Shown here piece by piece: positions 37,282 through 46,286 of a stretch of DNA of 64,000 nucleotides; positions within the stretch are counted from its first letter, which is position 1, and each line of letters starts with the position of its first letter. This DNA is from Anaerococcus sp. AGMB09787. Its GTDB lineage: Bacteria > Bacillota > Clostridia > Tissierellales > Peptoniphilaceae. The translations under genes and the position numbers were made by a program. The stretch spans positions 1 to 64,000 of the forward strand of contig NZ_JAKZEY010000012.1 of the NCBI RefSeq assembly GCF_022808955.1, in the 5' to 3' direction. The notes under the pieces are model-generated. The model was given only the letters and a program-made list of their open reading frames with translations. It was not told where the DNA came from and did no database searches.

Positions 37282-39128
37282 CCAAATTAGAGATTAAAGA
37301 GAAATTAAAAGAACTACCCAACCTGCCAGGTGTTTATATAATGAGAAATGCTGATGATGAAATAATATATGTCGGCAAGGCCATTAATTTAAAAAATAGG
37401 GTGAGTCAATATTTTGATAATAGCAAAAACAAGGGAGCCAAGGTTCTAGCCATGGTCTCCCATATTGACCATTTTGAGTATATCATTGTTCAAAACGAGG
37501 TAGAGGCCCTAGTTCTTGAAAGCAATTTAATCAAAAAAAATAGACCGAAATACAATATTGTCCTAAGGGATGACAAGCAATATCCCTACATCAAAATTGT
37601 AAAAGAAAAATTCCCTAGGATCCAAAAGGTTAGAAGGATAGTAAATGATAAGTCAGACTACTTTGGTCCTTATCCAGATGCTTATGCCGTAAATGATGCC
37701 ATAGAGCTCTTCCACCTCTACTATCCCTTTAGGACCTGTAATCTAAACTTCGATAAGGAAGTAAGACTTGATAGACCCTGCCTAAATTATTTTATCAAAA
37801 AATGCAAGGCACCCTGTGTAGATAGGGAAGACGAAGGGACTTACATGGACCATATAGGGGATGTCAAAAGTTTCCTAGAAAATAAGTCCGATAAGATATC
37901 AAATTGGGTTCTAGAGAAAATGAATGAAGAAAGCAAGGACTTAAACTTTGAAATGGCAGCCAAGTACAGGGATTACTATAGGGCCTTGTCAACTCTAAGG
38001 GAGAGGCAAAATGTCTCCGAGACCAAGGAAGACGACTTGGATATCATCGGATTATCTAAGGGGGTAAATGCTGTTATAATTCAAGTGTTTTTCATGAGGT
38101 CTGGCAAGATTGTAGATAGGGAACACTTTATAATAAAAAATGATTATCTAGAATCTGATGCTGATATAATGGCATCCTTTGTCAAGCAATTTTACCTGGA
38201 CATAATGTATATACCAAAGGAAATTCTTGTCCAAAACCTCCCATCTGACCTAGATTCTATTAATAAATTCCTCACCAAAAAAAACGGCAGGAAGGTAAGT
38301 CTTATTGAGCCTAAGCTTGGTAGGAAGAGAGAGCTTGTTGATATGGCCATGAGAAATGCCATGGATATGAGGATTAAATATGACAATAGGGTCAAAAGAA
38401 AGGAAAGGAAAAAGTCTTCTGGTATAAAACAGCTCACTGAAATCTTGAAGCTTGACAATATCCACAGGATTGAGGCCTACGATATTTCAAATACTTCCGG
38501 AGTCCAAAGTGTAGGGTCTATGGTTGTCTTTGAAGATGGAATTCCTTCACCCAAGGAATATAGGAAGTTTAAGATAAAAAGCGTAGAAGGACCCAACGAC
38601 TATGCCTCCCATAAGGAAATTCTGACAAGGAGGTTAAAAAGAGGCAAGGAAGAAGCTGTTAAGGGCAATACTACTACAGGTTTTGGCTATTTACCAGATC
38701 TCATACTAATGGATGGAGGCAAGGGTCAAGTTAATATTGCCCTAGAGGTTTTGAAGGAAGTAGGACTTGACATAGAGGTGGCAGGACTTGTTAAAGATAA
38801 TAAGCACACGACAAGGGCCATTATCTACAATAACCAAGAAATCCCTATCAATAGGCGCGATCCTGTCTATAAACTTATTTACGAAATCCAAGAAGAAGCC
38901 CACAGGTTTGCCATAAATTACCATAGGAAGCTTATGCAAGATACCGTCAAGACTTCAGAGCTTGATAATATAAAGGGAGTGGGCAAGAAGACCAAGAAAA
39001 ACCTACTAAACCATTTTAAAACAATTTCAAATATAAAAAAGGCCAGTGTAGAAGATCTTATGGAAGTAGATCTAATCGGCAAAAAACAGGCCTTAGAAAT
39101 ATACAAATACTTTAGACTGAAAGGATAA
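37278..39128 (+). CDS. uvrC: Excinuclease ABC subunit C
   Basis: Makes both incisions in nucleotide-excision repair. Domains in order: GIY-YIG nuclease (LPGVYIMRNADDEIIYVGKA, 17-36), a cysteine-containing region, UVR UvrB-binding motif (about 203-238), RNase H-like endonuclease (EAYDISNTSGVQSVGSMVVF) and C-terminal HhH pair (LDNIKGVGKKTKKNLL). Length 616 is typical. The start is TTG at 37278, overlapping the previous stop (TTGA); no ATG precedes the GIY-YIG motif and the ribosome site is weak. Translational coupling likely compensates. Confidence 0.95.
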   Translation: MTKLEIKEKLKELPNLPGVYIMRNADDEIIYVGKAINLKNRVSQYFDNSKNKGAKVLAMVSHIDHFEYIIVQNEVEALVLESNLIKKNRPKYNIVLRDDKQYPYIKIVKEKFPRIQKVRRIVNDKSDYFGPYPDAYAVNDAIELFHLYYPFRTCNLNFDKEVRLDRPCLNYFIKKCKAPCVDREDEGTYMDHIGDVKSFLENKSDKISNWVLEKMNEESKDLNFEMAAKYRDYYRALSTLRERQNVSETKEDDLDIIGLSKGVNAVIIQVFFMRSGKIVDREHFIIKNDYLESDADIMASFVKQFYLDIMYIPKEILVQNLPSDLDSINKFLTKKNGRKVSLIEPKLGRKRELVDMAMRNAMDMRIKYDNRVKRKERKKSSGIKQLTEILKLDNIHRIEAYDISNTSGVQSVGSMVVFEDGIPSPKEYRKFKIKSVEGPNDYASHKEILTRRLKRGKEEAVKGNTTTGFGYLPDLILMDGGKGQVNIALEVLKEVGLDIEVAGLVKDNKHTTRAIIYNNQEIPINRRDPVYKLIYEIQEEAHRFAINYHRKLMQDTVKTSELDNIKGVGKKTKKNLLNHFKTISNIKKASVEDLMEVDLIGKKQALEIYKYFRLKG

Positions 39129-39130
39129 GT

Positions 39131-40123
39131 ATGGCTGATAGCAAGAATATAGACGATATAAGTGATCAAATAGATGAGGAAGTCAGGAGTGGATCTCGCA
39201 ATAGAACAGTAAAACTATCGACTATTGTAGAAAGTTTAGATCTAGAAATAATTCACAAGGCATCAGACTTTGACCAAGTCGAACTTAGGAGTGCCGAGAT
39301 AAATAGACCAGGTCTACAACTTACAGGATACCTCGAGAAATTCCCTCATGATAGGATCCAGGTTATAGGCAGTGTAGAATATACCTACCTCTTTAGCCTA
39401 GATTCTAGGATGCAGTATGAGAGATTTAGGGGAATTTTATCCTATAAACTTCCTGCAATTATATTTTCCTACAACAAGTTTATTAACCAGGATATAGTCG
39501 ACCTATGTGATTATTATGATGTGACTCTCCTTAGGTCACCTCAAAGCTCAACCAGATTAATATCAGATCTCTCAAATGAGATAGAATTTCACCTAGCTCC
39601 TACTACCAATGTCCATGGAGAACTCCTAGAAGTATATGGTATGGGAGTCCTACTTATGGGTAAGTCCTCTGTTGGTAAAAGTGAAACAGCTCTAGACCTG
39701 ATTAATAGGGGGCATAGGCTTATAGCGGACGATATGGTAGATATAATAGCATACAACAACAAGCTTACGGGAACTTCACCAGATAATATAAGGCACTATA
39801 TGGAACTTAGGGGACTAGGTATTATAAATGTCAGAAAACTTTATGGATCTGGAGCTGTAAAGGTAAGGACAGATATAGACCTAGTTATAGAGCTTGAACA
39901 ATGGAAGGAAGACTATGAATATGATAGGCTTGGCCTAGATGAGCATTATATTGAAATCTTAAATATCAAAGTTCCTCACATGGTTGTTCCAGTTAGGGCT
40001 GGTAGGAACCTTGCCCTAATAGTAGAAGTAGCGGCAATGAATCAAAGGGAAAAATTTATGGGCTATAATGCTGCTAAGGTTTTGACAGATAATATATTTA
40101 GAAAGATAAACAATGACTTTTAA
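39131..40123 (+). CDS. hprK: HPr kinase/phosphorylase
   Basis: Phosphorylates or dephosphorylates Ser-46 of HPr and so controls carbon catabolite repression in low-GC Gram-positives. An N-terminal DRTGG-like domain (about 20-150) precedes the P-loop GKSSVGKS (177-184), the catalytic DD in LIADDMVDI, and the signature LRGLGIINV. Length 330 is slightly long owing to an acidic N-terminal extension (about 1-24). It follows uvrC by two bases. Neither HPr nor other PTS genes are in the window. Confidence 0.96.
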   Translation: MADSKNIDDISDQIDEEVRSGSRNRTVKLSTIVESLDLEIIHKASDFDQVELRSAEINRPGLQLTGYLEKFPHDRIQVIGSVEYTYLFSLDSRMQYERFRGILSYKLPAIIFSYNKFINQDIVDLCDYYDVTLLRSPQSSTRLISDLSNEIEFHLAPTTNVHGELLEVYGMGVLLMGKSSVGKSETALDLINRGHRLIADDMVDIIAYNNKLTGTSPDNIRHYMELRGLGIINVRKLYGSGAVKVRTDIDLVIELEQWKEDYEYDRLGLDEHYIEILNIKVPHMVVPVRAGRNLALIVEVAAMNQREKFMGYNAAKVLTDNIFRKINNDF

Positions 40124-40135
40124 AGTGCTTTTTGA

Positions 40136-40155
40136 TAATCGATAAAGTCGATTTT
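40136..40155 (+). terminator. Weak hairpin after hprK
   Basis: AATCGA (40137-40142) pairs with TCGATT (40148-40153) followed by only four T in all. A weak terminator at best. Confidence 0.3.
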
Positions 40156-40254
40156 CTGAGGGAAAATAAATTAGCTCGATAAAATACTTAGAGCATAGGA
40201 AGGGACTTTTATAAATTTATACAGAAAATTTTTATAAATAATTTATCTAAACCC

Positions 40255-40283
40255 TTGACAATTTTCCAGATAACTTTTATACT
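40255..40283 (+). promoter_or_regulatory. Strong promoter of PFOR gene
   Basis: TTGACA (40255-40260), exactly 17 bases, TATACT (40278-40283); AT-rich runs lie upstream and may act as an UP element. An imperfect palindrome (TAAC-N7-GTTA, 40295-40309) lies just after the expected transcription start. Confidence 0.85.
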
Positions 40284-40332
40284 AAGAATAGTGTTAACGA
40301 TATTTGTTACTAAATATTATAGGAGGTCTTAG

Positions 40333-43300
40333 ATGACAATAAAAAGAGCAATGAAGACCATGGATGGTAACACAGCAGCAGCTCACGTATCATACGCATT
40401 TACAGATGTTGCTACAATCTATCCTATCACACCTTCATCACCAATGCCTGAAGCAGTAGATGTTTGGGCTGCAAATGGCAGAAAAAATATTTTTGGTAGA
40501 CCGGTACAAGTAAAAGAAATGCAATCAGAAGCCGGTGCGGCAGGTGCTGTTCACGGAGCACTATCAGCTGGTGCATTAACTACTACATACACTGCTAGCC
40601 AAGGATTATTATTAATGATCCCTAACATGTATAAAATAGCAGGAGAAAGATTACCAGGTGTATTCCACGTTGCAGCAAGAACACTAGCAACTCACGCTTT
40701 ATCTATATATGGAGACCACTCTGACGTAATGGCAGCAAGACAAACTGGTTTTGCACTATTAGCATCAGGTTCAGTTCAAGAAGTTATGGACTTATCACCG
40801 GTTGCTCACTTATCAGCAATCAAGGGAAGAGTTCCTTTCTTAAACTTCTTCGATGGATTTAGAACAAGCCACGAAGTACAAAAAATTGAAGTTTGGGACT
40901 ATAAAGACCTAGCTCCACTTGTAGATTACGATGCAGTTAGAGCATTCAAAAATGAATCACTAAACCCAGAAAGACCAAAAACTGTTGGTACAGCAGAAAA
41001 GAATATATTCTTCCAAAGAATGGAAGCAAGCAACACAGCTTACGAAGATGTAGTTGGAATCACTGAAGACTATATGCATCAAATTAATGAGCTAATTGGC
41101 ACACATTACGAACTATTTAACTACTATGGTGCTGACGATGCTGAAGAAATCATCGTTGCTATGGGCTCTGTTTGCCAAGCAGCAGAAGAAACTATTGATG
41201 CTTTATTAAAAGAAGGCAGAAAAGTCGGAATGATCGAAGTTCACCTTTATAGACCATTCTCTAAAGAACACCTTCTAAAAGCTATTCCAAAGACAGTTAA
41301 GAGAATCGCTGTTCTTGATAGAACAAAAGAAAAAGGATCAGTTGGTGAACCTCTACTACTAGATGTTAAATCAGCTTATTTTGATCAAGAAGATAGACCA
41401 CTAATAATTGGTGGTAGATACGGACTTTCTTCAAAGGATACAGTTCCTGGAGATATAGACGCTGTATTTAAAAACCTTGCAAGTGATCAACCAAAAGATG
41501 ACTTCACAATATCAATCAACGATGACCTAACACACAAATCACTTGAAAGAACAGACCTAAAGATCAGACAAGAAGGAACAACAAGATGTAAATTCTGGGG
41601 ATTCGGCTCAGACGGTACTGTAGGTGCTAACAAACAAGCTATCAAGATCATAGGTGATAATACAGACATGTATGCACAAGGTTACTATGACTATGACTCT
41701 AAGAAGTCAGGTGGTCTAACCATGTCTCACTTAAGATTTGGTAAAAACCCAATCAAATCAACATACCTACTAGACGAAGCTGACTTTATGTCTTGCTCAA
41801 AACCTGCTTATGTAAATCAATATGATTTATTAAAGGGGCTAAAAGATGAGGGAGCTTTCCTATTAAACTGCTCATGGACTGATGAAGAACTAGAAGATAG
41901 ACTTCCAGGCCAAATGAAACGTTACATTGCTGAACATAAGATTCACTTCTACACAATTGATGCATCTCACATTGCTCAAGAAATCGGTCTTGGATCAAGA
42001 ACAAATATGATCATGCAATCAGCCTTCTTCAAACTAGCTAAAATAATTGATATAGATGAAGCTGTTAAATACCTAAAAGATTCTATCGTTAAATCTTATG
42101 GACATAAGGGTGACGATATAGTAAACATGAACTACAAGGCTGTGGATCATGGTATTGAATCAATCCACAAGGTAGAAGTACCAGAAAGCTGGATCAATGC
42201 AGAAGATGATGTTAAAGAAGAATTAAAAGCTTCAGACTTCGTTAAAAACATTGTAAAACCAATGATAGAACAAAAAGAAGATGATATACCAGTATCAGCT
42301 TTCGCAGATAGAACAGACGGATCATTTGAATCAGGTACAACTCAATACGAAAAGAGAGGTATCGCTCTTACAGTTCCTGAATGGCAAATAGACAACTGTA
42401 TCCAATGTAACCAATGTTCATTTGTATGTCCACACGCTGTAATTAGACCATTCTTAGTAACAGCTGATGAAAAAGCTAACGCTCCAGAAGGCTTCGATAC
42501 TAAGAAAGCTATCGGTAAGGGAATGGATGAATATGAATTTAGAATCCAAGTTTCTCCACTAGACTGTACAGGATGTGGAAACTGTGCTGACGTATGTCCT
42601 GCTCCAAACAAGGCTTTAATCATGAAACCTTTCGAAGAACAAGTTGAAGCAGAAAAAGATAACTGGACATATGCTAACGAAGAAGTTGGATACAAAGATG
42701 AAGTTATGGATCCAACAACACTAAAGGGAAGTCAATTCAGACAACCACTTCTTGAATTTTCAGGTGCTTGTGCTGGTTGTGGTGAAACTCCTTACGCTAA
42801 ATTAGTAACACAATTATTCGGAGATAGAATGTATGTAGCTAACGCAACAGGTTGTTCATCAATCTGGGGAGCTAGTGCACCTGCTATGGCTTATACAAAG
42901 AACTGTGAAGGCAAGGGCCCAGCTTGGGGTAACTCACTATTTGAAGATGCAGCTGAATACGGATATGGTATGAAACTTGCTGCTGATGCAAATATGGCTC
43001 TACTTGAAACAAACATGAACCAATTCATCGAACTTGGTCTTGATACTCCATTCAATGAAGCATTTAAGGCTTGGATCGAAGGAAGACATGATGTAAAAGC
43101 TTCTAAAGAAGCAACAGCTAAGATATTAAGCCTAAAAGACGAAAAAGTTGAAGGCGAAGAAGCTAACAAACTTCTAAACAACATCTTCGACCTAAAAGAC
43201 TACATGATCAAAAAATCAATTTGGATCTTCGGTGGTGACGGTTGGAGCTATGATATCGGATTTGGTGGTGTAGACCACGTACTAGCAAGTGGTGAAGACA

Positions 43301-43860
43301 TCAACATCCTAGTATTTGATACAGAAGTATACTCAAACACAGGTGGACAATCATCTAAGGCAACTCCACTTTCTGCAGTAGCACAATTTGCTGCTAGTGG
43401 TAAGAAAGTAAGAAAGAAAGACCTAGGACTAATGATGACATCTTATGGTTATGTATACTGTGCACAAGTAGCTATGGGTGCTAACCAAAACCAAACACTT
43501 AAAGCATTAAAAGAAGCTGAGAGCTACAACGGACCATCATTAGTAATAGCTTATGCACCATGTATTAACCACGGAATTAGAATTGGTATGGGCAAATCTC
43601 AATACAGAGAAAAACAAGCTGTTGAAGCTGGTTACTGGCACTTATGGAGATTCGACCCAAGACTTGCAGAAGAGGGCAAGAATCCATTCCAATTAGATTC
43701 TAAAGAACCAAAAGAATCATTCCAAGAATTTATCCAAGGTGAAGTAAGATACTCATCACTAAAGAGATCCTTCCCTGAAACAGCTGACGAACTATATGCT
43801 GAAGCAGAAAAAGCTGCTAAAGAAAGATACGAAACATATAAGAGATTAGCTGCAAAATAA
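40333..43860 (+). CDS. nifJ: Pyruvate:ferredoxin (flavodoxin) oxidoreductase
   Basis: Homodimeric PFOR, which oxidises pyruvate to acetyl-CoA and CO2 and reduces ferredoxin, the main pyruvate route in anaerobes. The 1175 residues hold the pyrimidine-binding domains at the N-terminus (YPITPSSPMPE), the gamma and CoA-binding middle domains, two 4Fe-4S motifs, CIQCNQCSFVCP (from 689) and CTGCGNCADVCP (from 745), the third-cluster cysteines CAGCGETPYAK (from 813) with NATGCSSIWG, and TPP/Mg motif GGDGWSYDIGFGG with NTGGQSSKATP. It is monocistronic, with AGGAGG site, near-consensus promoter and strongly biased codons, all pointing to high expression. Confidence 0.98.
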   Translation: MTIKRAMKTMDGNTAAAHVSYAFTDVATIYPITPSSPMPEAVDVWAANGRKNIFGRPVQVKEMQSEAGAAGAVHGALSAGALTTTYTASQGLLLMIPNMYKIAGERLPGVFHVAARTLATHALSIYGDHSDVMAARQTGFALLASGSVQEVMDLSPVAHLSAIKGRVPFLNFFDGFRTSHEVQKIEVWDYKDLAPLVDYDAVRAFKNESLNPERPKTVGTAEKNIFFQRMEASNTAYEDVVGITEDYMHQINELIGTHYELFNYYGADDAEEIIVAMGSVCQAAEETIDALLKEGRKVGMIEVHLYRPFSKEHLLKAIPKTVKRIAVLDRTKEKGSVGEPLLLDVKSAYFDQEDRPLIIGGRYGLSSKDTVPGDIDAVFKNLASDQPKDDFTISINDDLTHKSLERTDLKIRQEGTTRCKFWGFGSDGTVGANKQAIKIIGDNTDMYAQGYYDYDSKKSGGLTMSHLRFGKNPIKSTYLLDEADFMSCSKPAYVNQYDLLKGLKDEGAFLLNCSWTDEELEDRLPGQMKRYIAEHKIHFYTIDASHIAQEIGLGSRTNMIMQSAFFKLAKIIDIDEAVKYLKDSIVKSYGHKGDDIVNMNYKAVDHGIESIHKVEVPESWINAEDDVKEELKASDFVKNIVKPMIEQKEDDIPVSAFADRTDGSFESGTTQYEKRGIALTVPEWQIDNCIQCNQCSFVCPHAVIRPFLVTADEKANAPEGFDTKKAIGKGMDEYEFRIQVSPLDCTGCGNCADVCPAPNKALIMKPFEEQVEAEKDNWTYANEEVGYKDEVMDPTTLKGSQFRQPLLEFSGACAGCGETPYAKLVTQLFGDRMYVANATGCSSIWGASAPAMAYTKNCEGKGPAWGNSLFEDAAEYGYGMKLAADANMALLETNMNQFIELGLDTPFNEAFKAWIEGRHDVKASKEATAKILSLKDEKVEGEEANKLLNNIFDLKDYMIKKSIWIFGGDGWSYDIGFGGVDHVLASGEDINILVFDTEVYSNTGGQSSKATPLSAVAQFAASGKKVRKKDLGLMMTSYGYVYCAQVAMGANQNQTLKALKEAESYNGPSLVIAYAPCINHGIRIGMGKSQYREKQAVEAGYWHLWRFDPRLAEEGKNPFQLDSKEPKESFQEFIQGEVRYSSLKRSFPETADELYAEAEKAAKERYETYKRLAAK

Positions 43861-43914
43861 AAAATAAAAGCTACTAAGGTGGGTAATAAATAGGAATAAA
43901 TTTCCATTAAGAGA

Positions 43915-43949
43915 TCGGCATGAAGAAAAACTTTGTGCCGGTTTTTTTG
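43915..43949 (+). terminator. Intrinsic terminator after PFOR gene
   Basis: CGGCA (43916-43920) with TGCCG (43936-43940), extended inward by AAG/CTT around an A-rich loop, then seven T. Confidence 0.82.
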
Positions 43950-44292
43950 TTTACTGGCTAATAAAAACTAGGATAGGAAATTATCTACCATCCATCTATA
44001 AAATAAATAAAATCTTAGAAACTGATTAATAGATATTTTAATTTAGAAAGATATGTTAGTATTTTTTATATCTTAGTGGAATAAACCTAGCAAGATAAAT
44101 TTGTAGAGAAAGCTAAAGAATTTAATTTTGTAGGAATTGTTACTGTTCTTTTTTAAATAATTATAAAATAGGGATTTATAACTTAGGGTGGTCTTTAAGG
44201 TAAACAAGTTATTTAACTATGCAATTTTTTATTTTTTCCAATAGGATATTTTTAATATTAGCCTTATTTAACCTATATAAAAGCCTAATATA
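43950..44292. other. 343-base AT-rich gap without a recognisable gene
   Basis: Between the PFOR terminator and the next promoter I see no ORF with a ribosome site on either strand, no tRNA-like structure and no repeat. A minor AAGATAT/ATATCTT inverted repeat lies near 44047-44073. Homologous regions in other Firmicutes hold rpmB (L28) on the opposite strand; it is not here. Confidence 0.5.
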
Positions 44293-44301
44293 TGGTATAA
44301 T
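44293..44301 (+). promoter_or_regulatory. Extended -10 promoter of asp23-fakA operon
   Basis: TGGTATAAT with perfect -10 TATAAT at 44296-44301, 45 bases before the ATG. No good -35; the TGn extension probably compensates. Confidence 0.65.
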
Positions 44302-44346
44302 ATCCCTAAAAGATAAATAGATTTACTATTCATACTGGAGGTAAAT

Positions 44347-44700
44347 ATGACTATTAAGTATGTTAATAATTTAGGCAAGGTAACGATTGATGATTCAATA
44401 ATTACCAATATTGCTGTGGCGAGCGTTATTGAGTCCTACGGAGTTGTAGGTCTTGCTAGTGTATCTGCTAAAGACGGCATTTATGAACTATTAGGAATAA
44501 ATAATTTACAAAAGGGAGTCAAGGTACAAAGACTTGACAATGGAACCATTAATGTAAGCATATCCTTATTTATGAAATTTGGAGTAAGTATTCCTGTAGT
44601 AGCACAAAACCTAATAGAAAATGTAAAATATAATATTGAAAAATCTTTGAAAGTTAGTGTATCTAACGTTGATATCTATGTTCAAGGAATTGAAAAGTAG
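44347..44700 (+). CDS. Asp23/Gls24 family protein (YloU-like)
   Basis: A 117-residue DUF322 protein of the alkaline-shock Asp23 family. It shows the family's repeating beta-alpha pattern, including the ITNIAVASVIESYGVVGLAS segment and the C-terminal NVDIYVQGIE. Family members are linked to envelope stress. Position immediately before the fatty-acid kinase gene is the classic YloU-YloV pair. GGAGG lies six bases before the ATG. A paralogue lies at 51765. Confidence 0.93.
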   Translation: MTIKYVNNLGKVTIDDSIITNIAVASVIESYGVVGLASVSAKDGIYELLGINNLQKGVKVQRLDNGTINVSISLFMKFGVSIPVVAQNLIENVKYNIEKSLKVSVSNVDIYVQGIEK

Positions 44701-44708
44701 GAGTTTAA

Positions 44709-46286
44709 ATGAAGAGTATTGATGCAACAAAGCTTCAACAAATGATTATTGGAGCTTATGAATATCTAAATGAAAATAAAGACCATGTAAATGAATTAAA
44801 TGTTTTTCCAGTTCCTGATGGAGATACTGGAACAAATATGACAATGACCATAAAGTCTGGTCTTGATAAGGTTAATGCTTCCAATCTATCATCTGTTGAT
44901 GAAGTAGCTAAGGCCTTAAGCCAAGGTACCCTAATGGGAGCCAGGGGGAATTCTGGTGTAATTTTATCCCAATTAGTAAGGGGACTTTCCAAAACTGTAA
45001 AGGGAAAATCTACAATTGAGCTTGCTGATGTCAAGGATATCTTTAACCAAGCAGCAAAGACCGCTTACAAGGCAGTTATGCAACCAAAAGAAGGAACTAT
45101 ACTCACAGTTGCAAACAAGATGTCAGAGAAGGCAGAAGAAGCCTATGACGATAGCAAGGAAATGGATGAGTACCTAGTTGAGATCCTAGCAGCTGGTCAA
45201 CAAGCCCTAGAAAATACCCCTAACCAACTTCCAGTTTTAAAGGAAGCAGGAGTTGTGGATTCAGGTGGACAAGGTCTTATCTACTTACTAAGAGGCTCTT
45301 TAAATGCTCTAAATTCTGACATAGCTAGGGATATAGACTTATCTACTAAAGTTGAAGAAGTAGATGATGAAAAGTTTATTTATAGGATAGAATTTGAATT
45401 AGCTGGTAAAAAATCTGACCTAGAAAAGTTAGATAATAACTTGAAGAGGATATCAAAGGACTATAAGTCAACCCTAGGAGATGAGACCCTAGAAGCAAGC
45501 CTACTTACAGATTCTTACCAAAATACAGTTCAAATGATTCTACTTGATGGAGTTATTTTAAAAATCAGCCTTGAAAATCTTAAGGCTAACGCCAAGGAGT
45601 GTCCCAGTAAGGAAGTAAAGGCAGCCAAAAAATACGGCTTTATAGCAGTATCTCGTGGTGATGGCTATGACTCAATTATGGAATCTATGAATATCGATAA
45701 GATTATAGCTGGTGGGCAAACCATGAATCCATCTACAGAAGATATTTATAAGGCCATAGAAGAAGTTAATGCCGAAAATATAATAATTTTCCCTAACAAC
45801 AAGAATATTATTTTAAGCTCTAAGCAAGCAGCAGAAGTAAGTGAGAAAAATGCCTTCGTCCTAGAAACAAATGCTATCCCACAAGTATTTACTGCCCTTC
45901 TAGAGTTTGATGAAAGCCTAGATCCTCAAAGTAATATAAGAAACATGGAAGAAGCCATAAGTGATATGCATGTAGGAGAGGTATCTATTTCTATAAGGGA
46001 TACTTCTGTCAATAATATTGAGATCAAAAAGGATAACTATATAGGCATATTGGATGGTCAAATAACAACAAGTAAAGAAAGTATTGAAAAGACTAGCGAA
46101 GAGCTAATTAATAAGGCCCTAGAAGATTCTGAAATATCACTTGTTACAATTTATTATGGACAAGATATTGAGAAGAGAAAGGCTAAAGAAATAGCTAAGA
46201 AGATTAGTAAAAAACATAAGGACATAGATGTAGAAGTAGTTTATGGTGGCCAACCAGTTTATTACTACACAATCACCTTCGAATAA
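44709..46286 (+). CDS. fakA: Fatty acid kinase FakA (DAK/DhaL-domain, YloV)
   Basis: ATP-binding subunit that phosphorylates fatty acids held by FakB, feeding exogenous acyl chains into PlsX/PlsY. The N-terminal DhaL nucleotide domain has VFPVPDGDTGTNMT with metal aspartates D37, D39 and MGARGNSGVILSQ; a middle domain and a C-terminal region with YYGQDIEKRKAKE complete 525 residues, as in family members. Its stop shares a base with the recG ATG. FakB is not in the window. Together with plsY, gpsA and plsC here, it suggests host fatty-acid use. Confidence 0.93.
   Translation: MKSIDATKLQQMIIGAYEYLNENKDHVNELNVFPVPDGDTGTNMTMTIKSGLDKVNASNLSSVDEVAKALSQGTLMGARGNSGVILSQLVRGLSKTVKGKSTIELADVKDIFNQAAKTAYKAVMQPKEGTILTVANKMSEKAEEAYDDSKEMDEYLVEILAAGQQALENTPNQLPVLKEAGVVDSGGQGLIYLLRGSLNALNSDIARDIDLSTKVEEVDDEKFIYRIEFELAGKKSDLEKLDNNLKRISKDYKSTLGDETLEASLLTDSYQNTVQMILLDGVILKISLENLKANAKECPSKEVKAAKKYGFIAVSRGDGYDSIMESMNIDKIIAGGQTMNPSTEDIYKAIEEVNAENIIIFPNNKNIILSSKQAAEVSEKNAFVLETNAIPQVFTALLEFDESLDPQSNIRNMEEAISDMHVGEVSISIRDTSVNNIEIKKDNYIGILDGQITTSKESIEKTSEELINKALEDSEISLVTIYYGQDIEKRKAKEIAKKISKKHKDIDVEVVYGGQPVYYYTITFE

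Noticed and set aside
43950-44292. rpmB (L28) on the minus strand, expected from other Firmicutes next to the asp23-fakA pair
   Set aside because: No frame on the minus strand encodes the basic L28 sequence.
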